Source: Synergistaceae bacterium
GTDB taxonomy: Bacteria; Synergistota; Synergistia; Synergistales; Aminobacteriaceae
Length of the DNA stretch: 48,226 nucleotides
Assembly: GCA_031272145.1 (NCBI GenBank)
Contig: JAISUL010000059.1
Coordinates: forward strand, 1 to 48,226
Direction: 5' to 3'
Below, in pieces: positions 31,889 to 40,820 of the stretch. The position numbers were made by a program, and so were the translations under genes. The first letter of the stretch is position 1, and each line of letters opens with the position of its first letter. The notes below the pieces were generated by a model that ran no database searches, had not been told where the DNA came from, and was given only the letters and a program-made list of their open reading frames with translations.

Positions 31889-33427
31889 CTAAGCCACCCA
31901 GTAGAGCAGCCCTTGATTCAGGTCCACGCGGAAGGTCTTCTCGGCCTCATCGCCTTCGTCTTCCGCGTCATTGCCGACGGTGCTGCCCTTGGATGGCTTG
32001 CGTCCGTCGCGGTTCGCGTCACGGCGGTCGTCCTGCTGCACGTCCACTGAGAAGTGTGTCAGTTCAACCCCCTGCTGGGCAAGGGACATCTTGAGCTGCG
32101 CCAGCTGGTCTTGGATAAGCTGCCTTACCTGCTCGCTCGTGACCTTTATCGACGCCTCGAGGCCGGTGGCGCTCTGGGTGAGCTCGACCGAAACGCGCCC
32201 CAGCGCCGGCGGGTCCACTATGACCGTAGCCCTCTGCTCGCCGCCCACGTTCACAAAGCGCACCACGTTGTCGATACCCTCGCGCAGCGTCTCGGCCTGG
32301 CTCTGCTGTCCCAAGGCACTGCCCAGGTCCAGGGGGGCGGCGTCGACGCTGCGCGTCTGCACCGCGTTCAGGAACTGCGAAAACTGCGAGAACTGAGAAT
32401 GCTGCGACTGCTGCGTTCCCTCGCCGCTCCGCACGGTCTGGTGGGAGTCGGATTTGGCCGCCGCGTCAGCACGAGCGTCCGAGTGTTTGTTCTTCGCGGC
32501 CTCGGCCTGAGGCTTGTCAGAGCGGGCCTCGCGTTCGCCGTTCTGTGACGAATCGCCGGATTTCTGCTCGCCGCCCTTCTCGGCGGCTGGCGCAGGGGCG
32601 GCGGCAACTTCCGCCTGATGCTTTCCCTCGCCTTCGCTCGTCGTGGCCGCGTCGTCGGCCTCAGACTCGAGCCGCGCCGCGAAGGCGCCCTCGCCGTCGT
32701 CCTCGGCCTGAAGCACAGCGATCTCCGTGTCCGCTACGGCGTCAGCGCCTTCGTCATCAGCGGCATCCGCGCCGCCTTTGAGTGCATTGCTATCGGGAGC
32801 AAGCGCGTCAGCGTCCTGTCCCGCAGCCAGCGACGCCAGAACATTTTTCTTAGCCTGAGCCTGAGCCTTAGCCTGAGCCTGAGCGTTGGGCACGGCGTCG
32901 GCCTCCGACGCGGAGGGCGCGCTGAACGTCTCGCCGGTCAGCAGATCCAGCACGGGCCCGGGCAGAAACACGGTGGCGCGTTCGTGCGGCGCCGCTGCCT
33001 CCTCCGCCAGACGGCTGCCGTCTTCTGAGGGAAGACCGTCCTCCAGGGAAAGATCGGCCTCTTCGCCAGCGGCTGGCACCTGATCGGCCAACGCCGCGGC
33101 GGTTTCGCCCTGCACGGCTTGCTCGCCTATGACGCCGGCCAGCACGGCCTCGAACAGGCCGGCTTTCTCCGACTCTGACGAATCGATCTGCGCGGGCTCG
33201 CTGGCCGCGCTTGTCTTGCGGAACGAGCCGGTTTCGCCGGAGGCGTCCGCCCGCTGCCCCAGCGCGGGCTGCCCGCCGGACTGTCCCTTTGTGCTCGACT
33301 GTCCTCTGGTGTTATTGCTGGCTGCGCGTGAGAAAGCGTTCTTGTCTTTTGCTGCACCGCTCTGCGCGGTGCTTTGGCCCGGGGCGGAGGGCAATGGTAG
33401 AGACACCGTATTTTGCACTGCCGTCAT
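31889..33427 (-). CDS. fliK: Flagellar hook-length control protein FliK
   Basis: 512 aa. A long, disordered Ala/Glu/Asp-rich N-terminal ruler region is followed by a conserved C-terminal domain (LGRVSVELTQSATGLEASIKV, VRQLIQDQLAQLKMSLAQQG split). It measures hook length and switches export specificity. A run of six-base repeats encodes AQAQAKAQAQAKK. GTG at 33418 has a better-spaced SD (GGAG, 9 nt) than the ATG at 33427 and may be the real start. Confidence 0.88.
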   Translation of the reverse strand: MTAVQNTVSLPLPSAPGQSTAQSGAAKDKNAFSRAASNNTRGQSSTKGQSGGQPALGQRADASGETGSFRKTSAASEPAQIDSSESEKAGLFEAVLAGVIGEQAVQGETAAALADQVPAAGEEADLSLEDGLPSEDGSRLAEEAAAPHERATVFLPGPVLDLLTGETFSAPSASEADAVPNAQAQAKAQAQAKKNVLASLAAGQDADALAPDSNALKGGADAADDEGADAVADTEIAVLQAEDDGEGAFAARLESEADDAATTSEGEGKHQAEVAAAPAPAAEKGGEQKSGDSSQNGEREARSDKPQAEAAKNKHSDARADAAAKSDSHQTVRSGEGTQQSQHSQFSQFSQFLNAVQTRSVDAAPLDLGSALGQQSQAETLREGIDNVVRFVNVGGEQRATVIVDPPALGRVSVELTQSATGLEASIKVTSEQVRQLIQDQLAQLKMSLAQQGVELTHFSVDVQQDDRRDANRDGRKPSKGSTVGNDAEDEGDEAEKTFRVDLNQGLLYWVA

Positions 33428-33431
33428 CTCC

Positions 33432-34058
33432 TCAGCGGCCCGACGCCATGAGCTCGGTGATACGGGCGGCTTTTTTGGGGGTCATCTTGCCGAGAATCGA
33501 AGCCCGAACGTCGTTCGGCAGCTTCTGCACCAGCTTAACGGCCAGCGAGTCGGATAGCTCCTCGACTATCTGAGCGGCGCTGCGCGCGGACATATCCTGG
33601 TACGTGCGCACCACCTGATTCATAAGCTGCTCCTCGCGGCTGTCCGTATTGGGCGGCTCCGGCTTCGGAGTGGGTGCGGAGGGCGCCGGCTGCTCGTCCT
33701 GCGCTTTCTCGCCCGCGTCCCTGCCCAGCTCGGCCTCCCGCTTCGCCAGGCGATCCTCCCATTCCCTGAGCTCCATCTCGCGCCGCTCCGCGGCCGTCAG
33801 AGTGAACTCCTTCGGAACCCTGAAGAACTCCGCCAGGGTGTCGCCGACGTAGGGTATATTGGGCGTGATAGTCCAGAGCAGAGGCCGCGCATCCCACAGC
33901 CCGCTGAAGTGCAGACCCGTGGCGGCGCCGACCGCAAGCAGGAAGATGGCGAAAAGCAGGCTTCCCTTGCCGCGCTTCTTCTTTACGACGTTTACGACAG
34001 GCTGCTGCGGCGCCTCGTCTGCTGCCGCGCGCAGGCCATCATCCCGTGCATCCGCCAT
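33432..34058 (-). CDS. MotE-like flagellar protein (MgtE-N type C-terminus)
   Basis: About 208 aa from the ATG at 34058 (TGATG overlap with the transglycosylase stop). A membrane segment near residue 35 (SLLFAIFLLAVGAATGLHF), a charged coiled coil, a Pro-rich linker, and a C-terminal domain (MSARSAAQIVEELSDS, LVQKLPNDVRASILGKMTPKKAARITELM split) like the MgtE N-domain of MotE. MotE is a chaperone for the stator-associated MotC in some proteobacteria; in fliK-linked loci the YlxF-type homologue is usual. Its function here is inferred. Confidence 0.75.
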   Translation of the reverse strand: MADARDDGLRAAADEAPQQPVVNVVKKKRGKGSLLFAIFLLAVGAATGLHFSGLWDARPLLWTITPNIPYVGDTLAEFFRVPKEFTLTAAERREMELREWEDRLAKREAELGRDAGEKAQDEQPAPSAPTPKPEPPNTDSREEQLMNQVVRTYQDMSARSAAQIVEELSDSLAVKLVQKLPNDVRASILGKMTPKKAARITELMASGR

Positions 34059-34669
34059 CAATTCCCCTCCCGCTCACGATAACGATGGTACAGACCCATC
34101 ACGTTGCGGACGTATCTCTCGGTCTCCTTGAACGGGACTCCCCCCGCCGCGTCGACCCTCGAAGGCCCCGCGTGATAAGCCGCGAGCGCAAGCTCGACAT
34201 CCCCTTGGTATTTATCGGTAAGCATCGAAAGGTATTTAACACCGCCGTCTATGTTCTGGGCGGGGTCGAAGACGTCGTCGACGCCCAGCATGGCCGCCGT
34301 GCCAGGCATGAGCTGCATGAGGCCGGACGCACCCTTGGGCGATATGGCGTCCGCGTTCCACCCTGACTCCACCTCTATGACGGCCCGGATAAGCTCCTCG
34401 TCAATGGCGCTGTCCTCGGCGCGCTGCGAGACGAGCCTTCTGAGCTCGTCCACTCCCTTGGAGCCGGAGTATTTAGAAACGGAGGGCTTGGAGCCGGAGG
34501 CCGAAGCGCCAGAGGCCTGTTCTGGCCGCACCCTGCGCGCCTCAGAATCCAGAACCTCGGAGAAGCGCCTAACTGGCGCCGGAGTCTGGAACGTCTGAGT
34601 GCTGCACATGCGGACGATCTGGTCGATCCGGTCTAGAACCTTGCTCACGCCGGTTAAGTTGGGGCCCAT
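34058..34669 (-). CDS. Lytic transglycosylase (SLT domain), flagellar-operon type
   Basis: 203 aa. A disordered N-terminal third, then a Slt70-like domain with catalytic Glu in VIEVESGWNADAISPKGASGLMQLMPGTA (split), NIDGGVKYLSML and AYHAGPSRVDA. It cleaves peptidoglycan glycan strands. No signal peptide is evident, so export may use the flagellar type III route. Its place between fliJ and motE suggests it opens the wall for the rod. Confidence 0.85.
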   Translation of the reverse strand: MGPNLTGVSKVLDRIDQIVRMCSTQTFQTPAPVRRFSEVLDSEARRVRPEQASGASASGSKPSVSKYSGSKGVDELRRLVSQRAEDSAIDEELIRAVIEVESGWNADAISPKGASGLMQLMPGTAAMLGVDDVFDPAQNIDGGVKYLSMLTDKYQGDVELALAAYHAGPSRVDAAGGVPFKETERYVRNVMGLYHRYREREGN

Positions 34670-34700
34670 TTGCCTCGCTCCTTATGGCTTTATTGCCGCG

Positions 34701-35144
34701 TCACGCGCGGAGGTAGCGCAGCATGGACATGTCGTCCAGCTCGTCCTGCTCGGCGTCGAAAAACGCCTTGGCCGCGTCGGTCTTCAGGTGGTCGACGTAG
34801 CCCTCCATCATCCGCACGTCGCGGTGCCGCTCGATCAGGCGCTCCTCGGTCTGCTCGATTCGGCGCTGCGCGTCGGCGAACAGCGCCTTGCCCTTGTCGA
34901 TGTACTTGTCGATGACGTCTATGGTTTGCCGCTGAAGCCATATATCCTGACACGACACCGTCTTCTCGGCTCCGTCCCTCCGGAAGCTGTCTATTGCCTC
35001 CAGCTTCTCCTTGCCCAGTGTCTCCAGCTTGCTCGCTATGGCGTCCTGCTCGCGGCGCTCCTCCGCGAGGCGAACCTGCTCGGCCTGCCTGTCGTTCTCG
35101 CGAAGCTTCAGAATCCGATTGAACCTCTGAATGCGCTCAAGCAT
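34701..35144 (-). CDS. fliJ: Flagellar export chaperone FliJ
   Basis: 147 aa, almost wholly coiled coil: RIQRFNRILKLRENDRQAEQ at the start and RRIEQTEERLIERHRDVRMM later. It binds the FliI ATPase stalk-like and escorts chaperones. It follows fliI by about 100 bp, the standard order. Confidence 0.9.
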   Translation of the reverse strand: MLERIQRFNRILKLRENDRQAEQVRLAEERREQDAIASKLETLGKEKLEAIDSFRRDGAEKTVSCQDIWLQRQTIDVIDKYIDKGKALFADAQRRIEQTEERLIERHRDVRMMEGYVDHLKTDAAKAFFDAEQDELDDMSMLRYLRA

Positions 35145-35248
35145 CTTTTGTTAAGCCCCTCCTCAGGGTGTGATGATTATTATTCGAGTATTTTGTCCAT
35201 CCCAAACCCAAAAAGCAATAGAAAAACATGGATATAAAAAGCAGGCAT

Positions 35249-36574
35249 TTAAGAATCCTCCGGGGCCAGAGCCTCCAGCCTCGTTATGGTCTCCTCCAAG
35301 GACGACGACTCGTGCACCTTCTGGAGCATGAACGACCTCACCGACTCCAGATGCCGCAGCGCCCAGTCGACCCGCGGGTTCGCCCCGGACTTGTACGCCC
35401 CGATGTTTATCAGGTCCTCGGACTCCGCGAAGGTCGCCAGGAGGTCGCGCACCCGCCCGGCGGCGGCCATGTGCTCCGGCGACACCACGGCTGGCATGAC
35501 GCGGCTCACGCTCTCCAAGACGCTCACCGAGGGGTAGAAGTTCCGCGCGGCGATCTTGCGCGACAGGACGATGTGCCCGTCGAGGATGCCGCGCACCGTG
35601 TCGGCCACCGGCTCGTTCATGTCGTCGCCCTCGACCAGCACGGTGTATATGCCGGTTATGCTGCCCCTCTCCCCGGCCCCGGCTCGCTCAAGCAGCTGCG
35701 GCAGCATCTCGAACACGGACGGGGTGTACCCGCGCGTGGCAGGGGGCTCTCCCACGGCAAGCCCGACCTCCCGCTGGGCACGGGCAACCCGCGTCACCGA
35801 GTCCATCATAAGAAGGACGTTCTTGCCCTCGTCGCGGAAGAACTCGGCCACGGCAGTCGCGGTCTGGGCAGCCTTCAATCTTATAAGAGGGGGCTGGTCG
35901 GACGTGGCTATCACGAGAACCGAGCGCTTCAGTCCGTCCTCGCCGAGGTCGCGCTCGATGAACTCCCTCACCTCGCGCCCGCGCTCGCCTACTAGGGATA
36001 TGACGTTAACGTCCGCCGTGGTGTAGCGCGCCATCATGCCGAGCAGGGTGCTCTTCCCCACGCCCGAGCCTGCGAATATCCCGATCCTTTGCCCCGTGCC
36101 GAGCGTGAGCAGGCCGTCTATGACCCGCACCCCGACCGAAAGGGGGGTGTCGACCATCTGGCGGCGCAGAGGGTGAGGTGGCTCGGCGTGCAGCGGGTAG
36201 AAGCCCGTCGCGGCGAGCGGCCCCTTGTCGTCGATGGGCTCGCCCAGCCCGTCGAGAATTCGCCCAAGCAGACCCTCCCCAACTGCGACGCCGAGAGGCC
36301 GGTCGGTCGAGACCACGTCGCTGCCAGGCCCGACCTCCCGCAGGTCGCCCAACGGCATCAGAAGGACGCGCTCGCCCCTGAACCCCACCACCTCCGCGTC
36401 GAGGTCGTGAAGCCCGTCGCGGAAGCATATCCGGCATAGGTCGCCCACGCGGACGTCAGGCCCTTGGGACTCAGCGACGAGCCCCACGACCTGCACGATC
36501 CGCCCGTTTATCTTAACGAGTGGAAGCTTCAGGAGGTCAGCTTCGAGGACAGAAAGGATGTCAGCGTCAGGCAT
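35249..36574 (-). CDS. fliI: Flagellar type III export ATPase FliI
   Basis: 441 aa from ATG 36574; an upstream extension to 36682 lies inside fliH. Walker A GSGVGKST near residue 170 (GIFAGSGVGKSTLLG), Walker B VLLMMDSVTR, and YPSVSVLESVSRVMP. It energises export of rod, hook and filament proteins. It overlaps fliH by 8 bp. Confidence 0.95.
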   Translation of the reverse strand: MPDADILSVLEADLLKLPLVKINGRIVQVVGLVAESQGPDVRVGDLCRICFRDGLHDLDAEVVGFRGERVLLMPLGDLREVGPGSDVVSTDRPLGVAVGEGLLGRILDGLGEPIDDKGPLAATGFYPLHAEPPHPLRRQMVDTPLSVGVRVIDGLLTLGTGQRIGIFAGSGVGKSTLLGMMARYTTADVNVISLVGERGREVREFIERDLGEDGLKRSVLVIATSDQPPLIRLKAAQTATAVAEFFRDEGKNVLLMMDSVTRVARAQREVGLAVGEPPATRGYTPSVFEMLPQLLERAGAGERGSITGIYTVLVEGDDMNEPVADTVRGILDGHIVLSRKIAARNFYPSVSVLESVSRVMPAVVSPEHMAAAGRVRDLLATFAESEDLINIGAYKSGANPRVDWALRHLESVRSFMLQKVHESSSLEETITRLEALAPEDS

Positions 36575-37628
36575 TTGAGTTAGTGACGCCGGGGGTGTCC
36601 GCGGCGCCTGAGGCGCTTGCGGGCGCCGGAGACGTCGTGGGTGCCGGCGGCTCAGGGGACGCCGACGGTGCAGGAGAGGCAATGGACGCCGACGGCACCT
36701 GCTGCGTCTCTCTGCCCCTTCCTCGCTGCTTCGGCTGCATCTCTATGGGCTTGCCGAGCTTTTGGAGGATTGACTCCACTGCTCCGTCCACCTGCTCTAG
36801 CTGGGTGCGCCACCTTGCGTCGTAGACTCCGAGGTCGGTCTCGACTATGCAGCTTCCCCTGTCCACCCGCGTGTCGGACTTGAGCTCGAGGTGTTTGACG
36901 CCGCGCAGGATTTCCTGAAACTCGCCGCGCAGAGCGTCTCTGACCATGTTCATGTCTTGAGGGGATACGTATATGAGGATTCTGTTCTTGTCGCTGAGCC
37001 GCGACAGGACGTCGGAGAGCACGTCCAGCACGACGTCGGGCATGAGCGTCAGCTCGCGGCGCAGCATCCGTCCCAGCATGTCGCGCCACAGACGTAGCAT
37101 GCGCGGCTGGTTGAGGTCGACCAGGCCGGAGAAGTTCTCCTCCAGCCCCTTGGAGACCCCCTCCAGAAGCTTTACCAGCGCGTCGAACTCGGCGCTGTAC
37201 TGCCCGCTGACCTCGGCCTTGGCCTTCTCCAGACCGGCAGTGTAGCCCCTCTTCTCGCCCTCGGCCTGCCCTTTGGCCAGCCCCTCAGCTCTGGCCTTCT
37301 CCGTCTCCGCTGCGAGTGACGCGGTGATCTCGGCCTCGCGCCGAGCAGCGGATGACCGGACGGAGTTTAACTCCGCCTCTGCTCGGTCTACGTCGGCGGC
37401 GCGCTTGGACAGGCGCGCGTTCTCGCCCTCAAGGGACTCGACGCGCGCCTGAAGCTCCGCCACGCGCTCGTGCAGCCTCCTCAGGTCATCGGCGACATCA
37501 GCTGCCTCGTCCTCCTCGCCATCGGTGAGGTCAGGCGGCTCCTCCTCGGGCTCGTTGCCGCCGATCTTGACGGCGTCCGGCAAAAGGCGGACTGCGCGCA
37601 AAATCCCCTTGCTGTACAGGCTAGGCAA
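36567..37628 (-). CDS. fliH: Flagellar assembly protein FliH
   Basis: 353 aa, TTG start. An acidic N-terminus, long coiled coil (about 45-130) with an Ala/Glu/Lys-rich stretch, and a C-terminal FliI-binding domain (LTLMPDVVLDVLSDVLSRLSD, CIVETDLGVYDARWRTQL). The last 40 residues are Pro/Ala/Ser-rich and unusual. It regulates FliI. Longer than typical FliH (about 230 aa). Confidence 0.88.
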   Translation of the reverse strand: MPSLYSKGILRAVRLLPDAVKIGGNEPEEEPPDLTDGEEDEAADVADDLRRLHERVAELQARVESLEGENARLSKRAADVDRAEAELNSVRSSAARREAEITASLAAETEKARAEGLAKGQAEGEKRGYTAGLEKAKAEVSGQYSAEFDALVKLLEGVSKGLEENFSGLVDLNQPRMLRLWRDMLGRMLRRELTLMPDVVLDVLSDVLSRLSDKNRILIYVSPQDMNMVRDALRGEFQEILRGVKHLELKSDTRVDRGSCIVETDLGVYDARWRTQLEQVDGAVESILQKLGKPIEMQPKQRGRGRETQQVPSASIASPAPSASPEPPAPTTSPAPASASGAADTPGVTNSNA

Positions 37629-37658
37629 TAAATTCGCCCCTTCCTTTCAGCGCCGCCA

Positions 37659-38672
37659 TTAAAGCACGAGCTCGTCCTCGCCGCCGGTGGCGATGATGAT
37701 CTCCCCTGCCTCCTCCAGAGCGCGGACGTTGTTGACGATCTTCTGCTGCGCCTCCTCCACGTCCTTGACGCGCACGGGGCCCATGAACTCCATGTCCTCC
37801 TGCAGCATCTCGGACGCGCGCTTGGACATGTTCTTGAAGAACTTGGAGCGCAGGTCCTCCGTGGCGCCCTTCAGGGCGAGGCCCAGCTCCTTCATGTCCA
37901 CCTCGCGCAGCACGCGCTGGAGCGAGCGGTCGTCCAGGCGCATGATGTCCTCGAACACGAAGAGCTTCTTCTTGATCTCCTCGGCTAGCTCAGGGTCGTT
38001 TTCCTCCAGGTACTCCATGATGTTGCGCTCCGTACCGCGGTCGGCGCTGTTGATGAGGGCAACCACCGCGTCGAGGCCGCCGGCCAGGGTGAAGTCCTGA
38101 CCCATGACCGTGCTCAGCTTGCGTTCCAGCACGCGCTCCACCTCCCGCAGTATCTCCGGCGTGATGCGGTCCATCTTCGCGATTCGCTTGGCGACCTCCG
38201 CCTGCATGACGGCGGGAAGCCCGCTGACTATCAGGGCGGCCTGCGGCGGCTCGAGGTAGGAGAGGATCAGGGCTATCGTCTGCGGGTGCTCGCCCTGAAT
38301 GAAGCCCAAAATCTGCTGGGGGTCTGTGTGGCGCATGAAGTCGAACGGGCGCACCTGCAGCGACGCGGTTATGCGCGTCAGGAGGTTCTGCGCGCGCTCC
38401 GGCCCCAGGGCGCGCTCCAAGATGTCCCTCGCGTAGTCCACGCCGCCCCTGGCCATGTACTCGCGAGCCATCAGTATCTCCTGAGCTTCCTTCATGACCT
38501 CCAGCTTCAACTCGGGGGAGACCTTGCGGAGGTTGGCCACCTCAAGCGTTATAAGCTCGATCGTGGCGTCGTCGAGCTGCTTGTATACGTCGGCGGCCAC
38601 GTCGTTCCCAAGCGCCACCATGAGAACGGCGATCTTCTCCCTGTTGGAAATGCTTGACTTCGCTTTGGCCAT
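37659..38672 (-). CDS. fliG: Flagellar motor switch protein FliG
   Basis: 337 aa, typical. N-terminal FliF-binding domain, middle domain with EHPQTIALILSYLEPPQAA (EHPQ motif), C-terminal torque domain with DDRSLQRVLREVDMKELGLALKG and the charged helix around SKRASEMLQEDMEFMGP. It transmits stator torque to the rotor. Confidence 0.95.
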   Translation of the reverse strand: MAKAKSSISNREKIAVLMVALGNDVAADVYKQLDDATIELITLEVANLRKVSPELKLEVMKEAQEILMAREYMARGGVDYARDILERALGPERAQNLLTRITASLQVRPFDFMRHTDPQQILGFIQGEHPQTIALILSYLEPPQAALIVSGLPAVMQAEVAKRIAKMDRITPEILREVERVLERKLSTVMGQDFTLAGGLDAVVALINSADRGTERNIMEYLEENDPELAEEIKKKLFVFEDIMRLDDRSLQRVLREVDMKELGLALKGATEDLRSKFFKNMSKRASEMLQEDMEFMGPVRVKDVEEAQQKIVNNVRALEEAGEIIIATGGEDELVL

Positions 38673-38690
38673 CTCTAATCAATCCCTCCG

Positions 38691-40268
38691 CTATCCATCC
38701 GACGAGATCCACTCGTTGACCAGGTTCGCGACCTCTGACGGGTTGTTCTTCGCGTACGCCCGCAGCTGCTCCTCCAGCACCGCCATCTCGCCCTGGAACG
38801 CCAGCAGGTCGGGCGACGTGAGCATCTCCTGAATCGTCGGCACGTGTTTGCTCTCCTTCTGGGCGGCCTCAAGCGCGAGGCGCGCCTTCCGCCTGCGATA
38901 CCACCAAAAGCACGCCAGCGCCATCGCGGCTATGGCCACCATAGTGGAGATAGTGCCCACGGCGAGCCGGATCATGCGGTCATAGCGCATCTCCGAAACT
39001 ATCGAGTCGGCCAAGTCCGTGTTGAACTTCATCGCGCGAACCACCAGGTGGTCGCCGCGCGCCTCGCTGAATCCCATGGCCGAGGCCACGGTCTCGCGCA
39101 GGTCGGAGAGCTGGGCCGGGTTCAGGTCGGCGTTCACCACGACGGACGCGGTCAGCCTCCTGATGTTGCCGGGCGTCACGATCTCGCTGCTCTCCTGAGT
39201 GGCGATCTCGTAGTTCTTCGTGGACTCGGTCTTGTTGTACTCGCTCTGCGAGTTCTGCGTGTTCACGACGTAGCCCGGTATGTTGGTCGTGGTGCCAGGC
39301 GCGCCGCCCGGCGGCTGCTGGGTGCCGGTGTAGCTCTCCTCGGTCTGAGTCTGGCTTCGGAGCGGCCCCTGCTTAGTCTCCGGGTCTGGGTAGTACACGC
39401 GCGACGTGGACGACTTCTTGTCGAAGTCCATGTCCACCTTCGTCCTGACCACGACGTTGCCGGGGCCGTAGAGGTACTCCAGCATCATGCGTGTCTTCTG
39501 CTCGAGCTCCTTCTCTATCTGGCGCTCCAAAGTCCTCTGGACGGAGGTCACGGCCTCGGCGCCTCCACCTCCGTCAGGGGAGTACAGGAGCCAGTCCTCG
39601 CCAAGCACGTCCGAGAGGATGCGCCCAGTCGTGTCCACGATCGTGACGTTCTCAGGCTTGAGGCCGTCCACGCTGCTCGCCACGAGGTTGGCTATGGCCT
39701 TGACGTTCAGCACGCTGAGCCTGGCCCCAGCCCTGAGGCGCAGCAGCACCGCCGCGGTCGACGGCTTCTGCTCCCTGAGGAACAGGTGCTCCTCGGGGAG
39801 CACGATGCTCACCTTGGCGAAGTCCACCGCGTCCATGTGGGATATGGTGCGCTGGAGCTCCCCCTCCAGCGCGCGGATGTACGAGATTTTCTGCTGGAAC
39901 TCGCTCTGCCCCATCCCGGCCTCGTCGAACAGCTCGAAGCCTCGCCCGCCGCCCCGCGGGAGTCCCTCCTGGGCCAAGGAGAGCCGCGTGTCGTAGATCT
40001 GATCGCGCGGCAGCAGGATGAGCTTCGCGGCGGAGTCCAGCCTATATGGGATGTTGTTTTCCTTTAGGTAGGCCACGATAGCAGCCTGGTCCTGGACGTC
40101 GAGGCCGACGTAGAGCGGCTCGTACGAGGATCGGCTGGACCATAGGACTGCGGCGGCGAGCAGGCCCAATACAACAACAACAGCCGCGGCCAGAGACACC
40201 CTCTGCCACAGCTTCAACCCCGCCCAAAAGAGCAGAAGTTTTCCGAATGACTGCCTCAAGCCGTCCAT
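38691..40268 (-). CDS. fliF: Flagellar MS-ring protein FliF
   Basis: 525 aa. Two membrane segments (VSLAAAVVVVLGLLAAAVLW near 24-43 and ISTMVAIAAMALACFWW near the C-terminus) flank periplasmic ring-building motifs, e.g. EGELQRTISHMDAVDFAKVS. The C-terminal FliG-binding tail (NPSEVANLVNEWISSD) is conserved. It forms the membrane base ring. Confidence 0.95.
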   Translation of the reverse strand: MDGLRQSFGKLLLFWAGLKLWQRVSLAAAVVVVLGLLAAAVLWSSRSSYEPLYVGLDVQDQAAIVAYLKENNIPYRLDSAAKLILLPRDQIYDTRLSLAQEGLPRGGGRGFELFDEAGMGQSEFQQKISYIRALEGELQRTISHMDAVDFAKVSIVLPEEHLFLREQKPSTAAVLLRLRAGARLSVLNVKAIANLVASSVDGLKPENVTIVDTTGRILSDVLGEDWLLYSPDGGGGAEAVTSVQRTLERQIEKELEQKTRMMLEYLYGPGNVVVRTKVDMDFDKKSSTSRVYYPDPETKQGPLRSQTQTEESYTGTQQPPGGAPGTTTNIPGYVVNTQNSQSEYNKTESTKNYEIATQESSEIVTPGNIRRLTASVVVNADLNPAQLSDLRETVASAMGFSEARGDHLVVRAMKFNTDLADSIVSEMRYDRMIRLAVGTISTMVAIAAMALACFWWYRRRKARLALEAAQKESKHVPTIQEMLTSPDLLAFQGEMAVLEEQLRAYAKNNPSEVANLVNEWISSDG

Positions 40269-40306
40269 ATTCTCGAGATACGCAGGCGATTATGCCGACT
40301 TGAGAG

Positions 40307-40645
40307 CTATGCCGACATGCGAGACAACTGCTGATAAGCGTCGACGAACTTGTTGCGAATTTCCATGAACATACGCAACGCCACCTCGGCGCGGGACGAG
40401 GCGAGGACGACCTCGGAGATGTCCTCAACGTCGCCGGTCGCGAGCCTGTTCACCATCTGGTCCGACTCAAGCTGAAGGGCGTTCACGCTCTTCATGGAGG
40501 CATCGAGCATCTCCTCGAAGGAGACGCCCCGCGCTTCTTTCGCCGCTCCGGGCGCTTCCCCGACGCCAACGGGCCATGACTCAACCACCGCCCGCGACAC
40601 GGCGTCCGCATCTACTGATGAAAAACGCGCCATATTCAACATCAT
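40307..40645 (-). CDS. fliE: Flagellar hook-basal body protein FliE
   Basis: 112 aa from ATG 40645. C-terminal pattern SVNALQLESDQMVNRLATGD and EVALRMFMEIRNKFVDAYQQL is FliE. It is the adaptor between MS ring and rod. It is the first gene of the operon; flgB and flgC, which often precede it, are absent here. The longer open frame to 41053 is shadow sequence. Confidence 0.93.
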   Translation of the reverse strand: MMLNMARFSSVDADAVSRAVVESWPVGVGEAPGAAKEARGVSFEEMLDASMKSVNALQLESDQMVNRLATGDVEDISEVVLASSRAEVALRMFMEIRNKFVDAYQQLSRMSA

Positions 40646-40684
40646 CGGCTTAACTACCCCCTGTTGTTGAGGAACTCGGTTTTT

Positions 40685-40713
40685 ATGATAGCACCATTTT
40701 GTTGCGCACGCAA
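40685..40713 (-). promoter_or_regulatory. Probable promoter of the flagellar operon
   Basis: Minus strand TTGCGT (40708-40713), 17-nt spacer, extended -10 TGCTATCAT with TATCAT at 40685-40690. The leader to fliE is about 33 nt. The palindrome-like GTTGCGCACGCAAC (40701-40714) overlaps the -35 and could be an operator. It does not look like a sigma28 or sigma54 site. Confidence 0.6.
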
Positions 40714-40734
40714 CTGTAAACCGCGCATAATAAT

Positions 40735-40791
40735 CGAGTATAACGCCTTTTTTTGATTTTTCTAGGCGAAAAAGCTTGGGCGTTATACTCG
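40735..40791. promoter_or_regulatory. Symmetric inverted repeat between fliE and the sugar locus
   Basis: CGAGTATAACGCC (40735-40747) and GGCGTTATACTCG (40779-40791), a perfect 13-bp inverted repeat. Each arm carries TATACT pointing outward, and the centre is CTAG (40762-40765) where both -35 boxes would fall. It could be a paired divergent promoter/operator controlling fliE and the decarboxylase gene together. Confidence 0.55.
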
Positions 40792-40820
40792 TAAATCCGC
40801 TCACACAAGGAGGACTGACT

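Noticed and set aside
38844-40067. 407-codon plus-strand open frame opposite fliF
   Set aside because: A shadow of a certain gene with no family similarity and skewed composition.
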